Positions 1-9,343 of a stretch of 55,701 nucleotides of DNA are shown here, one piece after another; position 1 is the stretch's first letter; each line of letters opens with the position of its first letter. A program made the translations under genes and the position numbers. The notes beneath the pieces are model-generated. The model was not told where the DNA came from. It did no database searches and worked only from the letters and a program-made list of their open reading frames with translations. The stretch is from NCBI GenBank assembly GCA_938046115.1, contig CALIXX010000057.1:1-55701 (forward strand). Reading direction: 5' to 3'. The stretch comes from an uncultured Candidatus Saccharibacteria bacterium. GTDB lineage: Bacteria; Patescibacteriota; Saccharimonadia; Saccharimonadales; Saccharimonadaceae.

Positions 1-1
1 C

Positions 2-1009
2 CTCGCTCCTACCGCTGACGAATCTGCGGTGGCCAATGTCGCCGACAAAGCGTCAAAGAGCGTCGTGTCTATCATCACTAATATCGAAGGATCATCATCG
101 CTCCGCACGACCACTCGCCAATCAGCTGCAGCAGGCACTGGCATTATTGTCAGCAAAGATGGCTACATCGTCACAAACAAGCACGTTGTGTCTAAGGCAA
201 GCTCCATCCGCGTCATTGCCTCGGACGGCACGCGGTATGATGACGTTCGGGTGGTGGGTGAGGACCCACTCAATGACATTGCCTACCTCAAGCTTGAGGT
301 AGGCAATACGGTGCTCACGCCACTGTCACTCGGTGACTCAGCAACGGTGCGAGTGGGGCAGTCGGTTGTGGCAATCGGCAACGCACTGGGCCGCTACCAA
401 AACACCGTCACCAGCGGTATTATCTCTGGTAAAGGGCGACCTGTCACGGCCTCTACATCGGGCAATAGCACTCAGCGAACGGAGAGCCTAACCGATCTTA
501 TCCAAACCGATGCTGCCGTGAATTCTGGTAATTCTGGTGGGCCGTTGCTCAACCGCTCGGGGCAGGTGATTGGCATTAACGTAGCAGTGGCGACTAACGC
601 TCAGGGCATTAGCTTTGCTATCCCCGTCAATGCGATGAAGGGGACGCTCAAGTCGGTCTTGGCTGGCAAGGGAGTGCGCCGAGCCTACCTTGGGGCGCGC
701 TATGTGATGCTCACGCCGGATGTTGCCAAGCAGGTCGGTGCTTCGGCGAAGGAAGGCGCGTATGTGATGACAAGTGGCGACAAAAGCGCGATTGTAGCAG
801 GTAGCCCAGCTGATAAAGCTGGCCTCCGTGAGAAGGACGTCATTACCAAGATCAATAGCCTCGTTGTGGGCAAGCAGGGCGACGTCTCGAGTTTGATTGG
901 CGAATACCAGCCTGGCGACGTCCTCGCCCTCACCATTCTCCGTGACGGCAAAGAGCGCGTCGTACGCGTGACACTGAGCGAGTATCAGGGTGGAGAGAGT
1001 GGGGAGTAG
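2..1009 (+). CDS. htrA: HtrA/DegP-like trypsin-family serine protease with PDZ domain (5' end outside window)
   Basis: Envelope quality-control protease that cleaves misfolded exported proteins. The reading frame is open to the left edge, so the N-terminus (probably a membrane anchor) is missing; a GTG at 29 is in frame but is not necessarily the start. Counting from that GTG, the catalytic triad is His52 (NKHVV), Asp83 (PLNDIAYLKL) and Ser169 (NSGNSGGPLL). A single C-terminal PDZ domain covers about residues 235-318 with the usual GSPADKAGL and DVITKINS segments. The protease domain is typical of DegS/HtrA with one PDZ. The stop codon lies inside a hairpin shared with the convergent next gene. 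Confidence 0.93.
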   Translation, partial: LAPTADESAVANVADKASKSVVSIITNIEGSSSLRTTTRQSAAAGTGIIVSKDGYIVTNKHVVSKASSIRVIASDGTRYDDVRVVGEDPLNDIAYLKLEVGNTVLTPLSLGDSATVRVGQSVVAIGNALGRYQNTVTSGIISGKGRPVTASTSGNSTQRTESLTDLIQTDAAVNSGNSGGPLLNRSGQVIGINVAVATNAQGISFAIPVNAMKGTLKSVLAGKGVRRAYLGARYVMLTPDVAKQVGASAKEGAYVMTSGDKSAIVAGSPADKAGLREKDVITKINSLVVGKQGDVSSLIGEYQPGDVLALTILRDGKERVVRVTLSEYQGGESGE

Positions 1010-1032
1010 AGCGAGGCGCTATACTCCCCACT
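998..1032. terminator. Bidirectional hairpin between convergent genes
   Basis: A perfect 11-bp stem (998-1008 with 1022-1032) with a 13-nt loop. It overlaps the htrA stop codon and lies just past the end of the convergent gene. There is no long T run, so termination strength is uncertain. Confidence 0.6.
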
Positions 1033-1040
1033 TGTTACCT

Positions 1041-2153
1041 CTAATCCAACACTTCGTACTCAAGTCCAAGACGGTAGGGTATCAACCGATCAGTACCAGG
1101 ATCCAACTGATCATCAGGTGTGTAGGGGTTTGGGTCTTCTGGGTTTACCCACCCCCAGTAACGCAGTTGGCTTGGCGCTTTGACTGCCCCTATGTCCCGT
1201 AGCCGTATAACGCAAGCATGTGCTATGTCAGTGATCGCTTTGCTGTGGAGCGGCCATCGGCAATAGCGTTCCCAATTTGGTATTGCTGGATCGTTGTAAG
1301 CAAATCCGAGGCCATTGAGCGTGTGGCGCTGTTCGCTGGTGAATGATGCTTTGCGTATTCCGATATCTTCTCCAGTAAACTCGGCAGTTACAGCATAGTC
1401 GAGCGATAGATCGTCGTGGATGCAGAATTGGACGAAAGGAAGATGGTCTGGACTCTGCGAATCAGCAATGATTAGGAAAGAACGCCGGGGGAGCCTTGAG
1501 AATGTGAGGGCTAGCTGTTCTTCGAACGCGTCCCATGTTAGATCGTCACCTCGACGCAAGATATAGTCTTTGCCATCCTTCTGAAACGCTTTGCTTGGGA
1601 TAGCAGTCTTGATGACGGCAAGATCGCGCAGTGGAAATACGCGGCTGAGGATATAGTCTCCTATGAACTCGTTGAGCGTTATTCCGCCCTGCTCAAGTCG
1701 CGCGCGTCGTGGACTCACAATGAGCAGAGGAGGCCAACCATGAGGGTGGACTATTTCGACGAAGCAATTGTGCGGACCTTGCCATAGTGCATATGAACGG
1801 TCTCCGGTTTCCTGGTGGAGCGGTGATTTTGGCCACGTACTTCTTAACTTTTGAACATACTCTGCAAATAAGTCGATGGCCATTTCTTGGTCTTGGCCAG
1901 TTTCAGTGCAATGTGCAACAACAGCTAGCGTCGAACTGAGACGATTGACGTCTATCCCGTCGTGACATAGAAACGGATCTATACTGTCCGAAATAACCGT
2001 TTCTAGTCTGAATGGGTAGTTGTCTTGAACTTCCTTGACGGCATGATTGATGGCTTGAGGATCGCCTGCGGCATCCCACGGAAGCATTGCGATGAGGTTT
2101 ATCCAATGCAAGAGTTCTGGAAAAGTTAGCTTAGTTGGTGTTGAGTTTGTCAT
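1041..2153 (-). CDS. Unknown two-part protein, C-terminal half TY-Chap-like
   Basis: 370 residues, soluble, no signal peptide or membrane segment. ATG at 2153 has an AAGGATC ribosome-binding site. The first ~150 residues follow the same pattern as the duplicated domain of the 28717-29778 gene: LPW near the start, a DG turn, an LYxxY-like helix, a W-G/P segment, then an alternating hydrophobic strand. Residues ~205-335 (WDAFEEQLALTFSRLP, LNGLGF, PNWERYCRWP, LRYWGW) resemble, from memory, the actinobacterial TY-Chap/YbjN-like domain proposed to be a peptide-binding chaperone. Both resemblances are tentative. Gene stands alone, convergent with htrA and divergent from the polysaccharide locus. 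Function unknown. Confidence 0.75.
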   Translation of the reverse strand: MTNSTPTKLTFPELLHWINLIAMLPWDAAGDPQAINHAVKEVQDNYPFRLETVISDSIDPFLCHDGIDVNRLSSTLAVVAHCTETGQDQEMAIDLFAEYVQKLRSTWPKSPLHQETGDRSYALWQGPHNCFVEIVHPHGWPPLLIVSPRRARLEQGGITLNEFIGDYILSRVFPLRDLAVIKTAIPSKAFQKDGKDYILRRGDDLTWDAFEEQLALTFSRLPRRSFLIIADSQSPDHLPFVQFCIHDDLSLDYAVTAEFTGEDIGIRKASFTSEQRHTLNGLGFAYNDPAIPNWERYCRWPLHSKAITDIAHACVIRLRDIGAVKAPSQLRYWGWVNPEDPNPYTPDDQLDPGTDRLIPYRLGLEYEVLD

Positions 2154-2204
2154 TGATGATCCTTACGTTTTGAATTATATCAAGACTATTGTTCTATAGC
2201 GCTA

Positions 2205-2340
2205 TTATATCATTATAATTGAGTCAAGGTGCTGCTGAATTTTCCACAACAATTTATGGTATGACCTCTGTTCTATAAATGTATGATCGCCATATGTTGC
2301 AAGATATGCTTGGAGCTCGGCAAAATGTATGCTATAGTCG
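2205..2340 (-). other. Possible small ORF or gene remnant in intergenic region
   Basis: A short minus-strand reading frame, starting MFDYSIHFAEL and ending HLDSIIMI, lies upstream of the 1041-2153 gene. It has the composition of a real helical protein but no ribosome-binding site, and it overlaps the promoter of the polysaccharide operon. It may be a degraded gene or chance. Confidence 0.2.
2310..2338 (+). promoter_or_regulatory. Promoter of the polysaccharide operon
   Basis: TTGGAG (2310-2315), 17-bp spacer, TATAGT (2333-2338) with an extended TGC. Predicted leader about 44 nt, ending in an AGGGGG ribosome-binding site before the GTG at 2389, so this head gene is not leaderless. Confidence 0.6.
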
Positions 2341-2388
2341 AACATAGGTGGGACAAACAATATGAGAACATAACACACAGGGGGCATT

Positions 2389-3018
2389 GTGGAAACAATC
2401 AACTTTTACCAACTAACACGATATTATGCACGAAAGTGGCCGATGATGATTGTTGCCATTCTCGTTGGTATTGGGCTGGGTGCAGCCTATGTACTGTCTG
2501 TCCAGCAGCCGCAGTACAAAAGCTCGGCAACGTTGCTCCTAACAGGGGTAGAGCAGGGTCAAAACACCATTACGCTTACTAACTATACGACGCTCTTTAC
2601 CTCACGGCGGGTGCTCGATCCGGTAATCGACCGCGCCCAATACAAGGGGAGCTACGAGACACTGCTGGCTAACACAACTGCCAAGCACGTAAAGAACACC
2701 GACATCATCACTGTCTCGATGAACACTGGCGAACCCAAGATGAGCGAAACCTTGCTCAAACAGGCAATTACCGAGTTTGAAAAGCAGACGAAAGCATTGT
2801 ATGGCAAAACCAAAGTTAGCATCAAAACAGTCGACGCTGTCAATACGCCAAGCGCACCAGCAAGCATAGGGCTTGGGCAGGCAATGGCACTTGGCGGCGG
2901 CGGTGCACTGCTGCTTGCCATCGTGTGGTTGTTCTTTGCCTACGACTACGCACAGTCGCAGCGCGTGGCCGAAGCAGCCGCTGCAGCCGCACACACAGCG
3001 GCCAAGGCCAAGCGCTAG
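2389..3018 (+). CDS. Wzz/YveK-type polysaccharide chain-length regulator
   Basis: Inner-membrane co-polymerase family that sets chain length in Wzx/Wzy-dependent polysaccharide assembly. 209 residues, GTG start with AGGGGG ribosome-binding site. A membrane segment at ~18-37 (MMIVAILVGIGLGAAYVLSV) is followed by the family YKSSATLLL strand. A proline-bearing region (NTPSAPASIGLG) leads into a second membrane segment at ~165-185. The tail is an Ala/Lys-rich helix. The cytoplasmic tyrosine-kinase domain of Wzc-type proteins is absent, as in split Gram-positive systems; no kinase gene follows. First gene of the surface-polysaccharide locus. Confidence 0.8.
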   Translation: METINFYQLTRYYARKWPMMIVAILVGIGLGAAYVLSVQQPQYKSSATLLLTGVEQGQNTITLTNYTTLFTSRRVLDPVIDRAQYKGSYETLLANTTAKHVKNTDIITVSMNTGEPKMSETLLKQAITEFEKQTKALYGKTKVSIKTVDAVNTPSAPASIGLGQAMALGGGGALLLAIVWLFFAYDYAQSQRVAEAAAAAAHTAAKAKR

Positions 3019-3109
3019 CTACACCATTGCACAAAACTTATTTTGCTGAAGTATACAGCCGCATGGGTACGCGGCACGATAACAACACAGGGTAACAAGG
3101 GGGTATACC

Positions 3110-3730
3110 ATGTATCGGGAATACGGAAAACGCATCGAAGATGTGAGCATTGCGCTGGCTGCGCTGGTGATTCTAGGGCTGCCAATGCTGCTGGTTGCAG
3201 CAGCGATTCGCCTCACATCGAAAGGGCCGGCCTTGTTCCGCCAGAAGCGCTTCGGCAAAGATAAGCAGCTATTTACAGTTTATAAATTTCGCACTATGTC
3301 TACGAAAGCACCAAAGAATATGCCAACCAATAGTTTTACCAACGCAGATAGCTATATCACACCACTCGGTGGGGTGCTGCGCAAGCTATCCATCGACGAA
3401 CTGCCACAGCTACTCAATGTCATCAAAGGCGAGATGAGTATCGTTGGGCCGCGGCCTGTCATCAAGACAGAGAAAAAGCTTATTAACCTGCGCCAAAAAT
3501 ACCATGCTAATTCCGTCAAGCCCGGCATCACTGGCTGGGCGCAGGTAAATGGCCGCGACGACCTAGACGACCAGCGCAAAGCCGAGATGGACGGTGAGTA
3601 TGTGCAGCGGCTAAGCTTCCTGACCGACGTCAAGATCATGATAAAGACGATTGGAGCGGTATTGATGATGAGTGGCCATACAGAGGGGAATGAGCGGGCA
3701 GTAACAGGAGTCGATAATGCCCTCGAATAA
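3110..3730 (+). CDS. Initiating sugar-phosphate transferase (bacterial sugar transferase family)
   Basis: Transfers a sugar-1-phosphate to undecaprenyl phosphate, the first membrane step of repeat-unit synthesis. 206 residues, the small PglC/WecP-type form with one N-terminal hydrophobic segment (~13-35), unlike long WcaJ/WbaP forms with a four-helix extension. Family motifs are visible: KGPALFRQKRFGKD, YKFRTM, LRKLSIDELPQLLNVIKGEM, SIVGPRP and KPGITGWAQVNGR. ATG has an AAGGGGG ribosome-binding site. Its end overlaps the following glycosyltransferase by 14 nt. Confidence 0.92.
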   Translation: MYREYGKRIEDVSIALAALVILGLPMLLVAAAIRLTSKGPALFRQKRFGKDKQLFTVYKFRTMSTKAPKNMPTNSFTNADSYITPLGGVLRKLSIDELPQLLNVIKGEMSIVGPRPVIKTEKKLINLRQKYHANSVKPGITGWAQVNGRDDLDDQRKAEMDGEYVQRLSFLTDVKIMIKTIGAVLMMSGHTEGNERAVTGVDNALE

Positions 3731-4838
3731 GAAAAAAGTCCTCTTCACCTCACACACTGCCAACTTCCAGAAGTTTAACCGGCCCTTCATGCGGATGCTG
3801 CGCGAACAGGGGTACGAGGTGCATTATGCCTCGATGGGTGAGGAGCATATTGAGGATTGTGACAAGCAGTTCGTTGTGCCATTTACGCGCAGCCCCTTCA
3901 CGCTGAGCAATATCCGGGCCTATCGCCAGCTCAAGGAGATTATCGACCACGAGCAGTACGACCTCATCCATACCCACACACCGGTGGGGAGTGTGGTGAC
4001 GCGTCTTGCCGCTCGGCAGGCTCGGCAGCGCGGCACGCGGGTGATCTACACTGCTCATGGCTTTCACTTCTTTACGGGTGCGCCGCTGCTTAATTGGCTG
4101 GTATACTATCCCATCGAGCGCCTGATGGCGCACTACACTGACGTCCTCATCACGATCAATGCTGAGGACTACGCCCGAGCCAACCGTCACTTTGCCACCA
4201 GCGTGGTGTATGTGCCAGGGGTGGGGGTGGATCCAAAGCGGTTTGATATTACAATCAACAAGGACTCGCGGCAGGCAATACGTGCGAAGCTGGGCATTAA
4301 GCCAAGTGATTTCGTCATAATCTACGTCGCTGAGCTGTCGAAAAGAAAGAACCAGTCTTGGCTCCTCAGTGCGCTCAAGACAACCTTGCAGCAAGACGCA
4401 TCGATGCATCTTTTGCTGGTTGGTGCAGATAGTCTGCAGGGTAAGATCCACAAGCAGTCTGCTCGCTATGGTATACAGAGTCAAGTTCATTTTCTAGGGT
4501 ATAGAAAGGATATACCAGAGCTGCTCCAGGCATCGGATTTGTACGTCTCTACGTCAAAGCAAGAAGGGCTGCCTGTTAATATTCTTGAGGCGATGATGGG
4601 CCGCATGCCAATTGTCGCCCTGGAATGCCGAGGGGTTGCTGAGCTCCTCTCGTTGGTGGGTGCTACGCCAGCGCGTGATATGCAGACATTTCGCGCGGCT
4701 GTCCAGCACCACAAAAAGCACCGCTCCTTGCACCGTGAGAAAGACGCAATCCAATCCGCACTATCACGATACACGACACCAAATATTATGAAGAATATGC
4801 GCCAACTGTATGAATACGAGGGAGAGGCTGCTCAATGA
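3717..4838 (+). CDS. Glycosyltransferase family 4 (PglA/EpsD-like)
   Basis: Cytoplasmic retaining glycosyltransferase, GT-B fold, 373 residues. N-terminal Rossmann half contains YDLIHTHTPVGS and VIYTAHGFHFFTG, as in PglA-type enzymes that act right after the initiating transferase. C-terminal half has ELSKRKNQ, LLVGADSL, DIPELLQASDLYVSTSKQEG and the NILEAMMGRMPIVA nucleotide-sugar binding segment with its Glu. Overlaps both neighbours (14 and 4 nt), so translation is coupled. Donor and acceptor sugars cannot be read from the sequence. Confidence 0.9.
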   Translation: MPSNKKKVLFTSHTANFQKFNRPFMRMLREQGYEVHYASMGEEHIEDCDKQFVVPFTRSPFTLSNIRAYRQLKEIIDHEQYDLIHTHTPVGSVVTRLAARQARQRGTRVIYTAHGFHFFTGAPLLNWLVYYPIERLMAHYTDVLITINAEDYARANRHFATSVVYVPGVGVDPKRFDITINKDSRQAIRAKLGIKPSDFVIIYVAELSKRKNQSWLLSALKTTLQQDASMHLLLVGADSLQGKIHKQSARYGIQSQVHFLGYRKDIPELLQASDLYVSTSKQEGLPVNILEAMMGRMPIVALECRGVAELLSLVGATPARDMQTFRAAVQHHKKHRSLHREKDAIQSALSRYTTPNIMKNMRQLYEYEGEAAQ

Positions 4839-6082
4839 ACCAAGAAGGAACTATAGCGATCATAACGACTGGCCTCTTGCCAGTGCCTTCGGTGATGGGG
4901 GGTGCGGTAGAGAATCTGGTGCAGAACTTTATCGATGAGAACGAGCGGCAAGGCGGCTCTCATCTCACGGTATATAGCACCGCAACACCAGGTGCTATAG
5001 AAAAGGCTCAGGCGTACACACATACAGACTTTGTCTTTATACACACCCCATGGGTCATCAGAGCAGCGGACTCTATACTCTATAGCATCTTCCGGCGCCT
5101 TGTCGATACAAATAAGAGTGCGTCTTTGCGGGCGATCCTGCAACGGCTGTATTTTTTGAGGAAGGTGTCAAAGCATATTGCTCGCAAAAACCATCGCAAA
5201 ATACTGTTTGAGAATGCGATTATCCAGACGCACATCCTACGGTGGCACAAAAATCAGGAACGATACAAAGGCAGAGTCTATGTGCATATCCATAATGAAA
5301 TAACTAACTTTTATAAGACATACAAGTATCTAGTAGGTGCAAAAATTATCGTCGTGAGCAAGTTCATCAAAGATAGCTTGATCGCTAAATCGGCGCAAGG
5401 TAATGAAGACAGCGGCCCACTACAAAACGTATCTGTGCTCAAGAATGCAGTTGACAATACCCGGTTTACTGCAATGACGAGAAAGCGCGCGTCGAAGCTA
5501 TTGCATCAACAATATACCATCGATGATTCAAAAAAGATCGTATTATTCAGTGGTAGGCTGACGCCGGAGAAGGGGATTGATGTGTTGCTACGAGCGCTTG
5601 ATCGGGTGAAAGAACAAAATTACCAGCTGCTTGTGGTTGGCAGCTCGTTCTTTGGGACTGATATCAAAAACCCATTTTTGAAGGAGCTTCGCGACCTCAC
5701 CGAAGCGCATCGGGAGCACGTAACGTTTACCGGGTATATTGACTATGACAACATGCCGCTGCTCTACCGCGGGTGTGACTTTGCAGTGTTGCCCTCGGTA
5801 TGTAATGATGCTGCGCCGCTAACGGTTATAGAATCGATTACGGCAGGCTTGCCGATGATCACGACAAATAGAGGTGGCATACCAGAATATGCATCAGACA
5901 AAGCAGCTATTCTCCTTGATACAGATGAGAACCTTGAGCAGTCTATAGCAAAAAATATAGAAAAACTTCTCAGAGAGGACGACACATTGCAAGCCATGAG
6001 CAAAGCAGGCCAAAAAGCCGCCAAAGATATGACATTATATAATTATTATAGAGGGCTCCTCAAGGAATTAGAAGAAAAGTAG
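4835..6082 (+). CDS. Glycosyltransferase family 4
   Basis: GT-B fold enzyme of 415 residues. Visible motifs: PVPSVMGGAVENLV near the N-terminus (acceptor side), VYVHIHNEI, LFSGRLTPEKGIDVLLRAL, VTFTGYIDYDNMPLLYRGCDFAVLPS and the ESITAGLPMITTNRGG donor-binding segment. Start ATG overlaps the previous stop by 4 nt. Together with the flanking transferases it should extend the lipid-linked repeat unit; sugar specificity unknown. The region from here to about 10.8 kb looks more AT-rich than the housekeeping genes around it, which would fit acquisition of the locus. Confidence 0.88.
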   Translation: MNQEGTIAIITTGLLPVPSVMGGAVENLVQNFIDENERQGGSHLTVYSTATPGAIEKAQAYTHTDFVFIHTPWVIRAADSILYSIFRRLVDTNKSASLRAILQRLYFLRKVSKHIARKNHRKILFENAIIQTHILRWHKNQERYKGRVYVHIHNEITNFYKTYKYLVGAKIIVVSKFIKDSLIAKSAQGNEDSGPLQNVSVLKNAVDNTRFTAMTRKRASKLLHQQYTIDDSKKIVLFSGRLTPEKGIDVLLRALDRVKEQNYQLLVVGSSFFGTDIKNPFLKELRDLTEAHREHVTFTGYIDYDNMPLLYRGCDFAVLPSVCNDAAPLTVIESITAGLPMITTNRGGIPEYASDKAAILLDTDENLEQSIAKNIEKLLREDDTLQAMSKAGQKAAKDMTLYNYYRGLLKELEEK

Positions 6083-6088
6083 AGACGT

Positions 6089-7216
6089 ATGAGAACACTA
6101 CAAAAGCTACATATAAATCCAAAAAAGATACTCGCGACCACGCTCGTGTTTGTGATGATCGCGTATTACTATCTCTACGTGGTATCGCCACAGTTGACGG
6201 CATGGCTGCCGCTTATCCTGATGGTCGGCATTGCTCTGTCGGGGGTTATCCTCATAGATTTCGCCCTCACGAATAAGCTTACTAGGTGGCATTGCAAATA
6301 TCTGCTCTTTTATATTGCGGTACTGGGAATCTCAGTTATCTTCCAGTGGCCGAATGTTGCATGGCTCGCACTAACTTCGAGTACGCTTTTGATCCTCAAG
6401 CGGGATGAGTTTATCAAGATATTTTTCTATACCTCGGTAGGGTTTTATCTCCTCGTGGTTGCTTTGGCGCTCTTGGGGGTGTTGCCGATGGTGTATGTTG
6501 GGTTTGATGGTAATGAATCGCAGCGGTATGGATTTGCAAAATACTCGCTTGGGTTTGATGGGCCAAACCAAGCATCGTTGTCGTTCTTCCCAATACTGCT
6601 CAGTGGTATGTATCTCTATGGTACTCGCCGGGTGTTTACGGGTATTGCTTTGATTGCTTGTATTGCTGTTGGTATTCTGACTGGTAGTCGCATGGGCCTC
6701 TTGCTGAGCCTTGCCTTCATTCCAGCATATAGGCTGCTACTCCACAAGCATGGTGAGCGCAAGAAAAGCACCATAGCACCATATTTGTTTGTGATCGGCC
6801 TTCTTGTGTCGTGCATTGGTGCGGCAGTGCTCGTCGATAATGATCTAGCAAATAGGGTTATGTCTGGCAGGCCCAAATTGATCGATCAATATCTACAGTC
6901 AGAGTACACTCCGTCGGTATTTGGATCGGACGAGGTGTACAATAAAGCCCAGTACGGGACACCTCCGGTCGATAACTTCCCGGTATATATATATGCTCGC
7001 TATGGTATCATTGGCTTTATTATATTTGCCTTCGTCTTTTGGCAGGGGATGCGAAGAGAGTATTCGATGAAGATGTATATCCTATTCTTATTCATCATCC
7101 TGTATGGATTTGCAGAAGCCTTCTTCGATATTGCAGCAAAGAACTTCATCTTGCCGATTCTCATGGTTTCACTATTTCAGAAAGGAGCTTTGTATGAGCA
7201 GCAAAACGCTCGTTAG
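6089..7216 (+). CDS. Wzy-like O-antigen/capsule polymerase
   Basis: Polytopic membrane protein of 375 residues with roughly ten hydrophobic helices. It has the large extracellular loop near the C-terminus (about residues 250-300, before ARYGIIGFIIF) expected of Wzy/WaaL-family enzymes, and a GSRMGLLLSLAF segment typical of the family. Wzy links lipid-linked repeat units on the outer face of the membrane. Family sequence conservation is low, so the call rests on topology and on position between glycosyltransferases and a Wzx flippase. It overlaps the following glycosyltransferase by 23 nt. Confidence 0.75.
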   Translation: MRTLQKLHINPKKILATTLVFVMIAYYYLYVVSPQLTAWLPLILMVGIALSGVILIDFALTNKLTRWHCKYLLFYIAVLGISVIFQWPNVAWLALTSSTLLILKRDEFIKIFFYTSVGFYLLVVALALLGVLPMVYVGFDGNESQRYGFAKYSLGFDGPNQASLSFFPILLSGMYLYGTRRVFTGIALIACIAVGILTGSRMGLLLSLAFIPAYRLLLHKHGERKKSTIAPYLFVIGLLVSCIGAAVLVDNDLANRVMSGRPKLIDQYLQSEYTPSVFGSDEVYNKAQYGTPPVDNFPVYIYARYGIIGFIIFAFVFWQGMRREYSMKMYILFLFIILYGFAEAFFDIAAKNFILPILMVSLFQKGALYEQQNAR

Positions 7217-8189
7217 CATTGTCGTACCTGTCTACAACATGGAGCACTACCTCAGCCAATGCATTGAGAGTATTATTGCCCAAACGCATAGGGCACTAGA
7301 AATTATCATCGTCAATGATGGCTCATCAGATAGATCACTTGAGATTGCTCATGATCTTGCCCAGAAAGACCAGAGGATTATCGTTATTGATAAGCCAAAT
7401 GGTGGTGTAAGCTCGGCCCGCAACGAAGGTATTAAGCGAATGCAGGGGAGTTACGTTACTTTCGTTGATGCAGATGATTCAATCCACCCAACGTATATTG
7501 AGAATCTCTTGGCCGATGCACAGGCGACTGATGCCGATATAGTGAGCACACCAAAGCACCTACTTGGCGATGCAGAGCGGCAGGGCTTCTTGGATGCGAC
7601 TATCCCAGTTGCTGCGTCGGCGTCGGTCTTTACGCGCACCGAGGCATTGACTGCGCTGTACAATGGACGGCTCGAGAAGGGCAACAATGGCTGCCAATTG
7701 TACAAAACCGATATCATCAAGCGTAATAATATCCGGTTTGATTCTCAGATGGCGATAGGGGAGGACTTCGACTTCTTGGCCCGCGCAATTATATCGGCGC
7801 GCTGTATTGCGGTTGACAATCGCAGACTCTATTATTATCGAGCTAACCCGACAAGCGCCGTTCATCAGGAATTTAACATTCGGCACTACCAAGCGATTGA
7901 GAATATGCAAAAGACAGGCAGAGCACTCCGCAATCCACCAAAGAAACTCGTTCAGGCGATGGATAACAACCTATTTGTCGCCTCGGCATCATACGGTGCA
8001 TTGATGTATGCAAGCCGCAAAAAATTCCCAAGAGAGTTTGACGAAATTAAACGTACCGTCCGGCGGCTCAAGTGGGGCACACTATTGAGTCGAGACGTCA
8101 AGTACAGTGGTCGAATACGGGCGGCACTGGTTATTTGTCTTGGCGCCAACCTTGGATTCATTGCAATTAGAAAATTGATAAAAATCTAA
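7194..8189 (+). CDS. Glycosyltransferase family 2
   Basis: GT-A fold inverting transferase, 331 residues. Start taken at ATG 7194, which has AAAGGAG eight nt upstream and begins MSSKTLVSIVVPVYN; a longer in-frame extension inside the polymerase gene lacks a ribosome-binding site. Motifs: SIVVPVYNMEHYL, EIIIVNDGSSDRS, GGVSSARNEGI, VTFVDADDSI (metal-binding DxD) and GEDFDFLARAI (catalytic-loop ED). The C-terminal ~100 residues are basic and helical, possibly membrane-associated. Adds one sugar to the repeat unit; specificity unknown. Confidence 0.9.
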   Translation: MSSKTLVSIVVPVYNMEHYLSQCIESIIAQTHRALEIIIVNDGSSDRSLEIAHDLAQKDQRIIVIDKPNGGVSSARNEGIKRMQGSYVTFVDADDSIHPTYIENLLADAQATDADIVSTPKHLLGDAERQGFLDATIPVAASASVFTRTEALTALYNGRLEKGNNGCQLYKTDIIKRNNIRFDSQMAIGEDFDFLARAIISARCIAVDNRRLYYYRANPTSAVHQEFNIRHYQAIENMQKTGRALRNPPKKLVQAMDNNLFVASASYGALMYASRKKFPREFDEIKRTVRRLKWGTLLSRDVKYSGRIRAALVICLGANLGFIAIRKLIKI

Positions 8190-8206
8190 AAGATGAGGAT
8201 ATTCTT

Positions 8207-9343
8207 ATGAAAAAAGTCGGCATCATCACCTTTCATCGCTCGCATAATTGTGGGTCTATTATGCAAGCATACGCACTGCAAAAAGTCTTGCAGACGCGAT
8301 ACGGCATTGAGCCCGAATTTATCGACTTCTCAAGTTCTGGCCAACAAAAACTATACTCAGTTTTCAGTGGAGATAAGAGCATAAAGGGTGCGCTGCGTAA
8401 TATCGGGCGGGCATTTATCTACAATAGGCTCAAGAAGAATCAGATAAGCTACGATGCGTATATAAAGAAGTACCTTAGGTTGTCTGACCGCACATTTACC
8501 ACTAATAAAGAATTGCAAGAGGCTCATTTTGGGTATGATGCGTACATTGCGGGGAGCGACCAGGTGTGGAATATAATGATCGATGATTATGATCCTGCCT
8601 ATTTCTTGAATTTTGTTGAAAAAAAGAAGCCAAAGATATCATACGCGGCCTCATTTGGTGCACGACGAGTAAGTAGCAACACTAATCATCCTGAAATAAT
8701 TCGTGATATGATACAGGACTTCAGCTACATCTCGGTCAGAGAGCCAAATGGACAAAAATGGCTAGCCGAAGATTTTGCAATCAAAAGCACCGTGGTTCTC
8801 GACCCAACGCTACTCATTGATAGGGGCGATTATCGCGATGGAGAAGAGTCACCCACAGAGTATATTAAGAAGGACTATATCTTTATTTACGCAGTGAGTG
8901 TGTCGCGTAAGTTTGAACAACGGATACAGCAACTCGCACGAGAAGAAGGGCTCAAGATCGTTATATGGCAGCCTGATACGTGGCTCAAAATGAAAGGGGC
9001 AGCAAAGGGTTATATGCTACCAAAAGATGAGAACCCAGGGAAATACTTATGGTATATACGTCATGCCAAATATGTCTTTACGGCGTCTTTCCATGGTGTG
9101 ATATTTTGTGCCCAGTATAGAAAGAATTTCTGGATCTTGTACAATAAAGGAATGAATTATGACAAAGACGATCGTATTCTTTCGCTCGTGGATAGTCTTG
9201 CATTGTCAGATCGACTTCTGCCAGAAGATGATACAGAAAAGAATTTACGATCTGCCGTTGATTATACAGCCTACGAAAAAAACCTTGCCAAGAGGCGTCA
9301 GCAATCATTTGAGTTTCTTGACAAGGCGGTAAAAAACATATGA
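8207..9343 (+). CDS. Polysaccharide pyruvyl transferase family protein
   Basis: 378 residues. Family features are GIITFHRSHNCGSIMQAYAL at the N-terminus, YDAYIAGSDQVWN, ISYAASFGA, ISVREPNGQ, VLDPTLLI and TASFHGVIFC with the conserved His. These enzymes usually transfer pyruvate from phosphoenolpyruvate as a ketal onto a sugar, adding negative charge to the polymer; some members are simply uncharacterised EPS proteins. ATG has a weak GAGG upstream. The next gene overlaps by 4 nt. The family call is firm, the pyruvylation activity inferred. Confidence 0.85.
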   Translation: MKKVGIITFHRSHNCGSIMQAYALQKVLQTRYGIEPEFIDFSSSGQQKLYSVFSGDKSIKGALRNIGRAFIYNRLKKNQISYDAYIKKYLRLSDRTFTTNKELQEAHFGYDAYIAGSDQVWNIMIDDYDPAYFLNFVEKKKPKISYAASFGARRVSSNTNHPEIIRDMIQDFSYISVREPNGQKWLAEDFAIKSTVVLDPTLLIDRGDYRDGEESPTEYIKKDYIFIYAVSVSRKFEQRIQQLAREEGLKIVIWQPDTWLKMKGAAKGYMLPKDENPGKYLWYIRHAKYVFTASFHGVIFCAQYRKNFWILYNKGMNYDKDDRILSLVDSLALSDRLLPEDDTEKNLRSAVDYTAYEKNLAKRRQQSFEFLDKAVKNI

